A DNA stretch of 49,570 nt from an uncultured Rhodospirillales bacterium. Its GTDB lineage: Bacteria; Pseudomonadota; Alphaproteobacteria; Acetobacterales; Acetobacteraceae. Numbering within the stretch: the first letter of the stretch is position 1; each line of letters begins with the position of its first letter. The position numbers and the translations under genes are program-made. Location: the NCBI GenBank assembly GCA_903927465.1, contig CAIYMY010000004.1:1-49570 (forward strand), in the 5' to 3' direction. Below the pieces are notes generated by a model. It did not search any database. It saw only the letters and a program-made list of their open reading frames with translations, and was not told the origin of the DNA. This document shows, piece after piece, positions 18,213 through 26,897 of the stretch.

Positions 18213-19217
18213 TTAGTGAGGCTCGTTGCGGGACAGAAAAAGGCTGAGGTGGCCAACTTCAAGTATCCGCTCAATGTTGATGGGCTTCGCACGACCATCA
18301 ACATCTATGAACCGCAATGGGAAACGGGCAGCAAGAGACTCAAGCGTATCTCGGGGATCGGGGCAGCGATCGGCCACGAATTCCAGAATAATCCGAAGGG
18401 AAGGGCTCCGATCCATCAAGCCTTGCATACCTTGGAGCGCGCCTTGTTCAAGCGCAAAGGCAGAAACAAGTACAAGATCGGCGGAACCAGATTCGAGCCC
18501 ATCCAGCGTCATGGCCGGGGCGATACAGCTGGTAGCGCTGCCGCGCCGAAACTGTGCCGCTTGGTTCGTAGATGTCGAGGGACCAGCCAAGATCACCGGT
18601 AATTCCTTAGCTGCCGCAGCTTTGCTTGACGCAACAATACGGTGCGTTACGACAATGCTATCGCGGCCATTCAACGCCATGTTGCGACTCAGCAATTGGA
18701 AAAGCCACGGATTACATTCAAGCGCTACTACACGTCCTTCGGGTCCCACCAATTCGCTCAGCAGCAGGGCGTAATAGCCATAACCCGCTTCAAGGTCATA
18801 AGCAGTTTCGCCTTGATCAAGATTCCTGCATAGAAAGGCGGTAACCCAATATTGCCAGAAGCCTTCCAACATCAAATGAGGGGCCAAAGTGGTATCCGCT
18901 GCGTCCACGTACATCTTGTAACGCCCAAGCACTCGGCAAAGTACGGTTCCATCAGGCAAAGGGACAGTATGGATCCTATCCCTCACCGCCGCTTCAAAAT
19001 CGCTGCGTTGGGCACTTTCCAATAATGCCTTCACCGACGCAACATCGCGCCGGCCAAATGCTGAATTCAGTTGTGTGACGGAAGCCTGCAATCGAGCAAC
19101 TTCAGACCGCAGATGAAAAAGGCCTTGAGTCCCGCCCTCTGACGAACTCGTTCCCGTCACCTTATTGGCGAGCTTCCGAAAAAAACCAATCGGTCGAGGC
19201 GGAGGGGGAGTTTGCAC
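18213..19217 (-). CDS. FkbM-like SAM-dependent methyltransferase
   Basis: Protein of 334 residues with an N-terminal basic and coiled region (residues 1-60) and a Rossmann-like methyltransferase core. The motif I region reads YDLEAGYGYYALLLSELVG, then GRVVALECNPWLFQLLSRN. FkbM-family enzymes normally read D-x-G-A-N-x-G-Y-Y here, so two conserved positions (G to E, N to G) differ and SAM binding may be weakened. The start is a GTG at 19215-19217 with only a weak ribosome binding site. Third codon positions are noticeably less GC-rich than in its neighbours, and the gene is alone and inverted, both hints of transfer. Possible role in glycan or lipid O-methylation. Confidence 0.7.
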   Translation of the reverse strand: MQTPPPPRPIGFFRKLANKVTGTSSSEGGTQGLFHLRSEVARLQASVTQLNSAFGRRDVASVKALLESAQRSDFEAAVRDRIHTVPLPDGTVLCRVLGRYKMYVDAADTTLAPHLMLEGFWQYWVTAFLCRNLDQGETAYDLEAGYGYYALLLSELVGPEGRVVALECNPWLFQLLSRNMALNGRDSIVVTHRIVASSKAAAAKELPVILAGPSTSTNQAAQFRRGSATSCIAPAMTLDGLESGSADLVLVSAFALEQGALQGMQGLMDRSPSLRIILEFVADRCPDPRDTLESLAARFPLRFIDVDGRAKPINIERILEVGHLSLFLSRNEPH

Positions 19218-19324
19218 GAGAGCGAACTGTCCGTTGCTAGGAGGTTGAATGTAATTTAGTATGTAGCCTGCATGTTCTTAAACAAATCAAGAACCTTGTC
19301 CAGAAGCCGTAAAGGAGCTCGGTG

Positions 19325-20296
19325 ATGATTGCTTTTCAGCGCCGTTTGTTAATCGCGTCCACCGCCATGCTGGCCGCACCCGCCTTTGTGCGGACTACAT
19401 CGGCCCAAACCGCGCCGGCACCGCAGGCCCAGGCGCCTGGCTTTTATCGCTTCAAGGTCGGGTCCTTTACCGTGACCACGGTGCATGATGGCTTCGTTTC
19501 CCGACCACTTGAAGGCTTTGTGCGCAACGCCCCGCTCACGGAAGTACAGGGCGTACTGCGAGATGCCTTCCTGCCCACGGATCGCATGGTCATTCCCTAT
19601 ACAGTGACTTTTCTGGATACCGGCCGTGATCTGGTGGTGTTCGACAGTGGCAATGGTGTTACCCCCGCCGGTGCCACCATTGGCCGCATGCTCACCAATA
19701 TGCAGGCTGCGGGCATTGACCCCGCCAAGGTAACGCGCGTGGTGATGAGCCATTTCCATGGCGATCATGTGAATGGCCTGCTGAATGCCGAAGGCGCGGC
19801 CGCCTTCCCCAATGCGGAAGTGATCGTGCCTGAGGCTGAAATTGCCTGGTGGGGCGATGCCACCAATGAAACACGCAGTCCCGAAGGCCAGCGCGCCAAT
19901 TTTGCCAATAGCGCGCGGCGCTTGGCGCCTTATGCGGCGCGCATGCGCCGTGTTGGGCCGGATAGTGAGGTTATTCCGGGCGTGCGGTCCGTCGCGGCTT
20001 ATGGCCACACACCTGGGCATAGCTGCTATCACATCGCCGATGGGGCGGAGCAGATGATGTTCGTGGCGGATACCACGAACCGGCCAGAACTTCTGGCGCG
20101 TCGCCCAGAATTTCACATTATCTTCGATTTTGATGCGGCGGCAGCGGAAGCGACGCGCCGGCGGATTTATGACCGCGTGGCGACGGACCGCATCCGCATC
20201 ACCGGGTATCATTTTCCCTTCCCGGCGAATGGCTATCTGGCCAAGGAAGGTAGCGGCTACCGCTTCGTCGCGGCGGATTGGTCGAGCGCTTTGTAG
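19325..20296 (+). CDS. Exported metallo-beta-lactamase-fold hydrolase
   Basis: Protein of about 323 residues with an N-terminal signal sequence (RRLLIASTAMLAAPAFVRT, then SAQTA), followed by an MBL fold. The zinc motif is HFHGDHVNGL, the second metal histidine is in YGHTPGHSCYHI, then VADTTNRPEL. Members with this layout (FYRFKVGSFTVTTVHDG at the start) include quorum-quenching lactonases and related exported hydrolases; the substrate is unknown. AAAGGAG (19311-19317) precedes the ATG at 19325; a GTG at 19322 is also possible. It converges on the suf operon with only seven bases between stops. Confidence 0.88.
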   Translation: MIAFQRRLLIASTAMLAAPAFVRTTSAQTAPAPQAQAPGFYRFKVGSFTVTTVHDGFVSRPLEGFVRNAPLTEVQGVLRDAFLPTDRMVIPYTVTFLDTGRDLVVFDSGNGVTPAGATIGRMLTNMQAAGIDPAKVTRVVMSHFHGDHVNGLLNAEGAAAFPNAEVIVPEAEIAWWGDATNETRSPEGQRANFANSARRLAPYAARMRRVGPDSEVIPGVRSVAAYGHTPGHSCYHIADGAEQMMFVADTTNRPELLARRPEFHIIFDFDAAAAEATRRRIYDRVATDRIRITGYHFPFPANGYLAKEGSGYRFVAADWSSAL

Positions 20297-20303
20297 CGCT
20301 CGA

Positions 20304-20672
20304 TCAAACGTGAAAACTCTCCCCGCAGCCGCAGCGGCCTTTTTCATTTGGATTAGTGAAGGTGAAGCCCGCTGACATGGCCTTCACCTCATAATCCATC
20401 ACCGTGCCAATCAGGAAAAGTGTCGCGTTGCGGTCCACCAGAACTGTAACGCCCTTGTCGGTCACGCGCTCATCACCTGCACTTGGCGCATCCACCCAGG
20501 AAAGATCATAGGAAAGGCCAGAACACCCCTTGGTCTTCACGGCGATGCGCAGAAACTTGCCCTGCTCGCCCTTGGCGTAGAGCCCCTTCAGCCGTTCTGC
20601 CGCGCCATCGCTTAGCGACATCAACGGCGGCAAAGCGCGCCGCGCGGGTTTGGCTTCAATGGTTGCATTCAT
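20304..20672 (-). CDS. sufA: A-type iron-sulfur carrier SufA/ErpA
   Basis: Small protein of 122 residues that carries Fe-S clusters from the SUF scaffold to target proteins. The three cluster cysteines are in KGCSGLSYDL and the C-terminal CGCGESF, spaced as in SufA/IscA/ErpA. The N-terminal 15 residues are variable, then LSDGAAERLKGLY. It is the last gene of the minus-strand suf operon, nine bases after sufT. ErpA and SufA cannot be separated with certainty by eye; position in the suf operon favours SufA. Confidence 0.9.
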   Translation of the reverse strand: MNATIEAKPARRALPPLMSLSDGAAERLKGLYAKGEQGKFLRIAVKTKGCSGLSYDLSWVDAPSAGDERVTDKGVTVLVDRNATLFLIGTVMDYEVKAMSAGFTFTNPNEKGRCGCGESFHV

Positions 20673-20681
20673 GCCATCACC

Positions 20682-21065
20682 TCAAAACATATTAAGCGCG
20701 AGACGCGCATCTTCGCTCATGCGGGAATGATCCCAGGGCGGGTCCCACACCACTTCCACAAGCACTTCTGAAACGCCATCCAATGCGCGCACCGCTTCAT
20801 CTACTTGGTTCGGCAACTCCTGCGCGGAAGGACATGATGGCGTCGTCAGCGTCATTTCCACCTTCACCTTACCGTCATCGCCAATCTCGATCGCGTAGAT
20901 CAGGCCGAGTTGATAGATATCCACCGGAATTTCCGGATCAAACACGGTTGAAATCGCGCCAATCACGGCGTCTTCCGTAACGGCCTGCGCGGGCGGCTTC
21001 ACCTCGCCTTCGGGGGTCCAGGCGGCATGAACGGGTGTTTCGGTCTTGGTGGTGTCGTCACTCAC
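20682..21065 (-). CDS. sufT: SUF assembly protein SufT (MIP18/DUF59 family)
   Basis: Protein of about 127 residues of the MIP18 family, involved in Fe-S protein maturation. The core AISTVFDPEIPVDIYQLGLI with the following VEMTLTTPSCPSAQEL and VWDPPWDHSRMSEDAR is diagnostic, including the reactive cysteine in TTPSCPSA. A GTG start at 21063-21065 is preferred because it overlaps the sufU stop in the usual four-to-eight base coupling; a longer frame begins with an arginine-rich stretch from 21089. Variable N-terminal tail of about 30 residues. Confidence 0.88.
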   Translation of the reverse strand: MSDDTTKTETPVHAAWTPEGEVKPPAQAVTEDAVIGAISTVFDPEIPVDIYQLGLIYAIEIGDDGKVKVEMTLTTPSCPSAQELPNQVDEAVRALDGVSEVLVEVVWDPPWDHSRMSEDARLALNMF

Positions 21066-21537
21066 TGCTCGCCTCCTTCGCGCCGGCAAGGGCGGCGTTG
21101 AGCGTATGCCAGGCGAGCGTTGCGCATTTCACCCGGCTTGGAAATTCATGCACGCCTGAAAGCGGTGACAGCCTTTCCATGGCGTCTTCCAGCGAAGCCG
21201 CGCAGGTTGGGCATTGGCCGGTCATCGCCAAATCGCGAAAGGCCGTACCGAGCGCCTGCGCTTCCTGCGGCGTTTTGCCCTTCACGGTTTCGGTCATGAG
21301 CGAGGCGCTAGCCATGGAAACGGCACAGCCGCGGCCCTGAAACGCCGCATCGGCGATATGGCCATCAGGCGTCATTTTCAGGAAAAGCTCCATGCGGTCA
21401 CCGCACATGGGGTTATCGCCGCGTGATGTGCTGTCCGCATCTTCAAGCCTGCGGAAATTGCGTGGCTTGCGGCCATGATCAAGGATCACTTCCTGATACA
21501 AATCGCGCAAATCGCCGAAGAAATCATTGCCACTCAT
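21058..21537 (-). CDS. sufU: SufU-type iron-sulfur scaffold / sulfur acceptor
   Basis: Protein of 159 residues resembling IscU/SufU. Key residues are the cysteine in NPMCGDRMEL, the cysteine in FQGRGCAVSMASASLM and the cysteine in RVKCATLAW, with the family-typical extended loop between them (LAMTGQCPTCAASLEDA). It accepts sulfur from SufS. The start (MSGNDFFGDL) at 21537 overlaps the sufS stop in an ATGA, so translation is coupled. The longer upstream frame lies inside sufS and is not used. Confidence 0.92.
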   Translation of the reverse strand: MSGNDFFGDLRDLYQEVILDHGRKPRNFRRLEDADSTSRGDNPMCGDRMELFLKMTPDGHIADAAFQGRGCAVSMASASLMTETVKGKTPQEAQALGTAFRDLAMTGQCPTCAASLEDAMERLSPLSGVHEFPSRVKCATLAWHTLNAALAGAKEASSE

Positions 21538-22760
21538 GCGAAGAACTCCCGCGCTTTTACAAGTGCGCCGGCCAGGTAATCCACTTCCTCCGGCGTTGTA
21601 TAAAGCCCAAAGGAAGCGCGCGCCGTGCCCTGTTCCAGACCGAAGCGCGTATGCAAAGGTTCCGCGCAATGGCGCCCGGCGCGGATGCAAATCCCGGCGC
21701 GGTCCAGCAACGTGGAAAGATCATGCGGATGGGCGTTGTCGAGCGCGAAGGCAAAAACCCCACCACGATCCTGTGCGCGTCCAAGCAGCGTAAGGCCCGG
21801 CACGTCTGACAGTTTCCGCATGGCATGGTCCACCAAAGCGCGTTCATGCGCTTCAATGGCCGGCATACCAATTGCGTTCACGTAATCAATCGCCGCATGC
21901 AGCCCAACCGCTTCAATGATGGCGGGGGTGCCGGCTTCAAACCGGGCAGGGGGCTTGGCCCAGGTGGATTTTTCGAAGCTCACGCTTTCAATCATGTCAC
22001 CGCCACCCAGGAAGGGCGGCATGCGGTCCAGATGTTCCAGCTTGCCCCACAGCACGCCAATGCCGGTTGGCCCATAAAGCTTATGGCCGGTGAAACAGTA
22101 GAAATCACAGCCAATGGCAGCAACATCCACGCGCCGATGCACCACAGCTTGTGATCCATCAAGCAGCACTTTCGCACCATGCGCATGGGCCAGCGCCACC
22201 ACACGTTCAACTGGTGTGACGGTGCCGAGCACGTTGGACATATGCGCCAGCGCCACCAGCCCCACCTTGCCATCGGCAAGCTTGGCGGCCAGGTCTTCCA
22301 TGTCCAATTCGCCGGAATCCGTCACGCGGCAGACGCGCAAGGGATTGCCGCGATCATCGCGCAGCATTTGCCAAGGCACGATATTGGCGTGGTGTTCAAG
22401 CTCGGAAATCAGCACCGCCTGATCCGGGCGCATCACGCCGCGGCCCCAGCTATGCGCGACCAGATTGATCGCTTCCGTGCTGTTGCGTGTGAAAACCACT
22501 TCCCGCGCATCGGGCGCATTGATGAAGCGCGCGACCGCACCGCGCGAGGCTTCGTAAGCATCGGTCGCCACTTCGGAGAGCCGATAGGCGCCACGATGGA
22601 CATTGGCATAGGCCGTTTCCATGCAGCGCGTCATGGCATCAATCACCGCGCGGGGCTTTTGCGCACTCGCCCCGGAATCGAGAAAGACAAGCGGCTTGCC
22701 ATGCTGCGGCTGCGACAGGATCGGGAAATCCTGCCTGATGCGATGGACATCAAAGCTCAT
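21534..22760 (-). CDS. sufS: Cysteine desulfurase SufS
   Basis: PLP-dependent enzyme of 408 residues that removes sulfur from cysteine. It begins FDVHRIRQDFPILSQPQHGK and carries LDSGASAQKP, the PLP lysine in FTGHKLYGPTGIGVLWG, and the persulfide cysteine in RAGRHCAEPLH, which is the class II SufS arrangement. The AHEWG-like element is present as VAHSWGR with LVALAHMSNVLG. The start at 22760 overlaps the sufD stop (ATGA), and its own end overlaps sufU. Confidence 0.95.
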   Translation of the reverse strand: MSFDVHRIRQDFPILSQPQHGKPLVFLDSGASAQKPRAVIDAMTRCMETAYANVHRGAYRLSEVATDAYEASRGAVARFINAPDAREVVFTRNSTEAINLVAHSWGRGVMRPDQAVLISELEHHANIVPWQMLRDDRGNPLRVCRVTDSGELDMEDLAAKLADGKVGLVALAHMSNVLGTVTPVERVVALAHAHGAKVLLDGSQAVVHRRVDVAAIGCDFYCFTGHKLYGPTGIGVLWGKLEHLDRMPPFLGGGDMIESVSFEKSTWAKPPARFEAGTPAIIEAVGLHAAIDYVNAIGMPAIEAHERALVDHAMRKLSDVPGLTLLGRAQDRGGVFAFALDNAHPHDLSTLLDRAGICIRAGRHCAEPLHTRFGLEQGTARASFGLYTTPEEVDYLAGALVKAREFFA

Positions 22761-24052
22761 GATGCCGTCCCATGCCGGACCCACCAGCCATCCACGGCGG
22801 CGGTCAGCGCTTCACGCAATACATCATCTTCCAGCCCTTCAAAGGCTTCATGCAGGAAGGCTTGCACCAGCATGGACCGCGCCTGATCCGCCGGCACGCC
22901 GCGGGAGCGCAGATAGAACAGGCTATCCGCATCCAAAGCACCGATGGTCGCGCCATGGCTGCACTTCACATCATCGGCATAGATTTCAAGCTGAGGCTTG
23001 CTGTCCATTTCCGCTTCTTCTGACAGTAACAGCGCCTGGTTCATCTGATAGCCATCGGTCTTTTGCGCTTCGCGGCGGACCAGGATTTTGCCCTGGAACA
23101 CGCCCCGCGCCTGGCCCGCGAGCACGGTCTTGCAGGTTTGCCGGCTGGCACAATCAGGCGCGGCATGATCCAGCGCCGTGGTGGTATCTACCACCGCCCG
23201 GCCTGCTGCCAATTGGGCGCTATTCATGTGGCACGATGCCTTGGGGCCTGTCAGCGCCGCATGGATTTCCATGCGCGTGAGCCGCGCACCGGCAGACACC
23301 GCCATGGTGTCATACCGCGCCTCGGCCGCAATCCGTGCATGGATCATGGAAAGATGAAAGGCGCCTTCGCCTTCCTGTTGCGCGCGCCCATGCGTCAGCA
23401 CCGCGCCTTCCGCCAGATCAATCTCAAACACTGGATTGTGCAAATATTGCGCGCTGCCACCGATGGCGCTTTCCAGTAGCGTCAACTTCGCACCTGCGCC
23501 AAGGCGGATCACATGGCGCGGATGGAAAGCGAAGGGCCGGCCCGGATCAACGGCGATGGAAAGCAGCTCCAAATGTCCGGCATCCACACCCGCCGGCACA
23601 TCCAGGAACAAACCATCTTCGAACATCAGCGTATTCAGCGCCGTCATGGGATGTTCGGCCAAAGGCGCCAGCGCGCCCAGCATGCCTTCCAGCGCATCCA
23701 AATGCTGCGCGACAGAAGCCGCACGATAGGCAAGCCCATCCAGCGCCGAAAGATCAGCGCGAAAGCGCCCATCCACAAACACGGCGCGCACCGCGCAGCG
23801 CGGCTTGGGTAGCGTCAGCGCGCCGGCAACGGCGGTCAGCGGCTCCGCAAAACCCGCCTGTGCGACAGGCGAAAGGTCCGTGTATTTCCAAGCCTCAACA
23901 CGCCGCGTTGGGAAACCGCGCGCCGCCACATGTGCCGCCGCATCCGACCGCAGCGCGGCAAGCCACGGCAGCCGCGCCCCCGGCAGATGATCCTTGAGGC
24001 CCTGATAGCGCGCGAGGAAGCCTGCCGCGCCTGGTTGTGGTGCCGCTGTCAC
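22757..24052 (-). CDS. sufD: FeS cluster assembly protein SufD
   Basis: Component of the SufBCD scaffold, 431 residues. The C-terminal beta-helix has the family features KCSHGATIGALDADSLFYLR followed by SRGVP and ARSMLVQAFLHEAFE, including the conserved histidine in CSHGATIG. The middle contains SCHMNSAQLAAGRAVVDTT. The N-terminus is divergent, as usual for SufD. It overlaps sufC by four bases and sufS by four bases. Together with SufB and the ATPase SufC it assembles [4Fe-4S] clusters. Confidence 0.93.
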   Translation of the reverse strand: MTAAPQPGAAGFLARYQGLKDHLPGARLPWLAALRSDAAAHVAARGFPTRRVEAWKYTDLSPVAQAGFAEPLTAVAGALTLPKPRCAVRAVFVDGRFRADLSALDGLAYRAASVAQHLDALEGMLGALAPLAEHPMTALNTLMFEDGLFLDVPAGVDAGHLELLSIAVDPGRPFAFHPRHVIRLGAGAKLTLLESAIGGSAQYLHNPVFEIDLAEGAVLTHGRAQQEGEGAFHLSMIHARIAAEARYDTMAVSAGARLTRMEIHAALTGPKASCHMNSAQLAAGRAVVDTTTALDHAAPDCASRQTCKTVLAGQARGVFQGKILVRREAQKTDGYQMNQALLLSEEAEMDSKPQLEIYADDVKCSHGATIGALDADSLFYLRSRGVPADQARSMLVQAFLHEAFEGLEDDVLREALTAAVDGWWVRHGTAS

Positions 24053-24795
24053 GCCGCGGCCTGGATGGCGCCATAACCCTGCGCTTCCAGCTCCTTCGCC
24101 AATTCTGGCCCGCCCGAGCGCACAATGCGCCCGCCCATCAGCACATGCACGCGATCCGGCACAATGTAATCAAGCAGCCGTTGATAATGCGTGATTACCA
24201 ACGCAGAGAAATCCGGCCCGCGCATGGCATTCACGCCATCGGCCACGATCTTCAGCGCATCAATATCAAGCCCGCTGTCGGTTTCATCCAGAATGGCGAG
24301 CTTCGGTTGCAACAAAGCCATTTGCAGAATTTCATTGCGCTTCTTCTCGCCGCCTGAAAAGCCGACATTCACGCCGCGCTTCAGCATTTCGTCATTCATC
24401 GAAAGCGCCTTCATGCGTTCGCGCGCCAGTTTCAGGAATTGCATGGCGTCAAATTCGCTCTCACCCTTCGCGCGGCGAATGGCATTCAGCGCGGTGCGCA
24501 AGAAGGTCGCATTGCCCACGCCGGGCAGTTCCACCGGATATTGAAACGCGAGAAACACACCTGCGGCCGCGCGTTCTTCCGGTTCCATCGCCAGCAAATC
24601 CTGGCCATGCAACAGCGCAGTGCCACCCGTCACCTCATACCCGTCGCGGCCAGACAGCACATAGGCAAGCGTGGATTTGCCGGAGCCGTTCGGGCCCATG
24701 ATGGCATGCACCTCACCTTGCGGCACAATCAGATCAACACCCTTCAGAATGGGCTTGCCATCAACCTCAGCGGTCAGTCCCTTGATTTCCAACAT
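24049..24795 (-). CDS. sufC: FeS assembly ATPase SufC
   Basis: ABC-type ATPase of 248 residues, soluble, that energises the SufBCD complex. Walker A is GPNGSGKSTLAYVLSG, the signature FSGGEKKRNEILQMALL and Walker B LAILDETDSGLDIDAL are typical of SufC, as is VLMGGRIVRSGGPELAKELE near the end. The start MLEIKGL at 24795 overlaps the sufB stop (TAATG); the longer frame upstream lies inside sufB. Confidence 0.96.
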   Translation of the reverse strand: MLEIKGLTAEVDGKPILKGVDLIVPQGEVHAIMGPNGSGKSTLAYVLSGRDGYEVTGGTALLHGQDLLAMEPEERAAAGVFLAFQYPVELPGVGNATFLRTALNAIRRAKGESEFDAMQFLKLARERMKALSMNDEMLKRGVNVGFSGGEKKRNEILQMALLQPKLAILDETDSGLDIDALKIVADGVNAMRGPDFSALVITHYQRLLDYIVPDRVHVLMGGRIVRSGGPELAKELEAQGYGAIQAAA

Positions 24796-26291
24796 TAGCC
24801 AACGCTCCCTTCGAGCGAGATTTGCAATAATTTTTGTGCTTCTACCGCGAATTCCATCGGCAATTCTTTGAGCACTTCGCGGCAGAAACCATTCACAATC
24901 AGCCCCACCGCATCTTCCTGCGAAAGCCCGCGCTGGCGGCAATAGAAAAGCTGATCTTCCGCGATGCGGCTGGTGGTGGCTTCATGTTCAACCTTGGCGG
25001 TCATGCAGCGGTTTTCGATATAGGGCACGGTATGCGCGCCACACAAATCCCCAATCAGCAGGCTGTCGCATTGCGTGAAATTGCGCGCGCCAGTGGCCTT
25101 GGCGCCAATCCGCACCAGGCCGCGATAGGTATTCTGCCCATGCCCCGCGCTGATACCCTTGGAGATAATGGTGGATTTAGTGCGCGGGCCGATATGGAAC
25201 ATCTTGGTCCCCGTATCCGCCTGCTGGTAGTTATTCGTGATGGCAACTGAATAGAATTCGCCAACACTATCCTCACCCTGCAGAATGCAGGATGGATATT
25301 TCCAGGTAATCGCGGAGCCGGTTTCCACCTGCGTCCAGGAAATTTTTGATCGCGCGCCACGGCAGGCACCGCGCTTGGTCACAAAATTATAGATGCCACC
25401 CTTGCCCTCGGCATCGCCGGGATACCAATTCTGCACCGTGCTGTATTTGATGGTGGCATCATCCATGGCCACCAGCTCAACCACCGCCGCATGCAACTGG
25501 TTTTCATCGCGCATCGGCGCGGTGCAGCCTTCCAGATAGGAAACATGTGATCCCGCATCAGCGATGACCAAAGTACGTTCGAATTGCCCAGTGCTTTTGG
25601 CATTGATGCGGAAATAGGTGGAAAGCTCCATCGGGCAGCGTACGCCCTTTGGGATGTACACAAAGCTGCCATCGGTGAAGACAGCGCTATTCAGCGCAGC
25701 GAAGAAATTATCGCCCTGCGGCACGACGGAGCCAAGGTATTTCCGCACCAATTCGGGATGCGTCTTCACCGCCTCACTGATCGGGCAGAAAATGATACCA
25801 TCCTTCGCCAACCGATCCTTGAAGGTGGTCGCGACCGAAACACTGTCAAACACAGCATCAATCGCGATTGGCATGCGCCCTTCGGCGGGGCTTTCGCCAG
25901 CACCTTCAACACCTGCCAGAATTGCCTGTTCCCTCAGCGGAATGCCAAGCTTCGCATAGGTGCGCAGCAGTTCCGGATCCACCTCATCCAATGATTTCGG
26001 CCCCACCTTCTGCTTCGGCGCGGCGTAGTAATAGGCATCCTGGTAATCAATCGGCGGATATTTCACGGAAGGCCAGCGCGGTTCTTCCATTTTCTGCCAG
26101 GCGGCAAAGGCGCGCAGGCGCCATTCCAGCAGCCAGGCCGGTTCTTCCTTCTTAGCGCTGATGAAGCGCACAATGTCTTCGGAAAGCCCCTTGGGGGCGA
26201 ATTCCATTTCGATATCCGTCTCGAACCCCCATTTGTAGGTGGAATCCGTGACGGCCTGGACGGTTTCGATGGTCTCGGTAACTGCGGGCAT
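24795..26291 (-). CDS. sufB: FeS cluster assembly protein SufB
   Basis: Scaffold protein of 498 residues and core of SufBCD. Recognisable blocks are [20 protein letters not shown] near the N-terminus, [38 protein letters not shown], and the C-terminal [20 protein letters not shown] followed by [16 protein letters not shown]. The cysteine in LEGCTAP is the conserved sulfur-accepting residue of the family. It starts nine bases after the stop of the Rrf2 regulator and overlaps sufC. Confidence 0.96.
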   Translation of the reverse strand: MPAVTETIETVQAVTDSTYKWGFETDIEMEFAPKGLSEDIVRFISAKKEEPAWLLEWRLRAFAAWQKMEEPRWPSVKYPPIDYQDAYYYAAPKQKVGPKSLDEVDPELLRTYAKLGIPLREQAILAGVEGAGESPAEGRMPIAIDAVFDSVSVATTFKDRLAKDGIIFCPISEAVKTHPELVRKYLGSVVPQGDNFFAALNSAVFTDGSFVYIPKGVRCPMELSTYFRINAKSTGQFERTLVIADAGSHVSYLEGCTAPMRDENQLHAAVVELVAMDDATIKYSTVQNWYPGDAEGKGGIYNFVTKRGACRGARSKISWTQVETGSAITWKYPSCILQGEDSVGEFYSVAITNNYQQADTGTKMFHIGPRTKSTIISKGISAGHGQNTYRGLVRIGAKATGARNFTQCDSLLIGDLCGAHTVPYIENRCMTAKVEHEATTSRIAEDQLFYCRQRGLSQEDAVGLIVNGFCREVLKELPMEFAVEAQKLLQISLEGSVG

Positions 26292-26300
26292 GGTTTTGCT

Positions 26301-26759
26301 CTATTCCGCGGCAAAAATGGGGAAAGCGGGTTCGGGGTGCGGCACTATGGCGGGCGGGCCGGCAAGATCAGCAATGGAAATGCCGGTCAGCGCGCGACGG
26401 ATCGCCTCATTCACCGGGTCCCAGCGCCCGCGCACGGGGCAGGCGCTTTCGGATTCACATACGCCGAAGGAATTATCCACGCAGGCGGTCAGCGCGATGG
26501 GGCCATCCATGGTGGTGATCACCTCAATCAGTGGTATATCGACCAGCGGGCGGGTCAGCCGGTAGCCCCCAAGCGCCCCGCGGCGCCCTTCGACCAGCCC
26601 GGCATGAGCCAGGATTTTCAGGACCTTGGCCACGGTTGGCTCCGCCAGGCCCGTGGCGCCGGCCAGGGCCGGGGCAGTCAGCACGCCGCCTTCAGCCGCG
26701 TCATCCAGCCGCGTCAGCACCACCACCGCATAATCGGTCAGCTTTGAAAGCCGCAGCAC
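26301..26759 (-). CDS. Rrf2-family regulator of the suf operon (IscR/SufR-like)
   Basis: Transcription factor of 152 residues with a winged helix (LSKLTDYAVVVLTRL, then VAKVLKILAHAGLVEGRRG) and three cysteines, C93, C101 and C107, in the Fe-S ligand region CVDNSFGVCESESACPVRGR. This matches the alphaproteobacterial SUF regulator group. The start is GTG at 26757-26759 preceded by GGAGGG eight bases upstream on the minus strand. As first gene of the suf operon it probably represses it when iron-sulfur status is sufficient, through the dyad just upstream. Confidence 0.92.
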   Translation of the reverse strand: MLRLSKLTDYAVVVLTRLDDAAEGGVLTAPALAGATGLAEPTVAKVLKILAHAGLVEGRRGALGGYRLTRPLVDIPLIEVITTMDGPIALTACVDNSFGVCESESACPVRGRWDPVNEAIRRALTGISIADLAGPPAIVPHPEPAFPIFAAE

Positions 26760-26776
26760 GCGGGCAACCCTCCTAT

Positions 26777-26801
26777 AATCCGGACCCTCAAGGTCCTAAT
26801 T
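26777..26801 (-). promoter_or_regulatory. IscR-type 25-bp dyad upstream of the suf operon
   Basis: A 25-bp imperfect palindrome, minus strand AATTAGGACC-TTGAG-GGTCCGGATT, lies 18 bases before the GTG of the Rrf2 gene. The arms match at eight of ten positions around perfect GGACC/GGTCC. Length and spacing are like IscR type 1 sites, in which two arms flank a central AT-leaning core. It is a likely autoregulatory operator overlapping the promoter. Confidence 0.55.
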
Positions 26802-26897
26802 GCAGATGCGCCTTGCCCCCCGCCCTGTCAAGCGCTGGACGGGCCGCCACGCCGCGCCCATTCTGCGACTTCCAACCAACCTTTGCGGAATCAGCCC

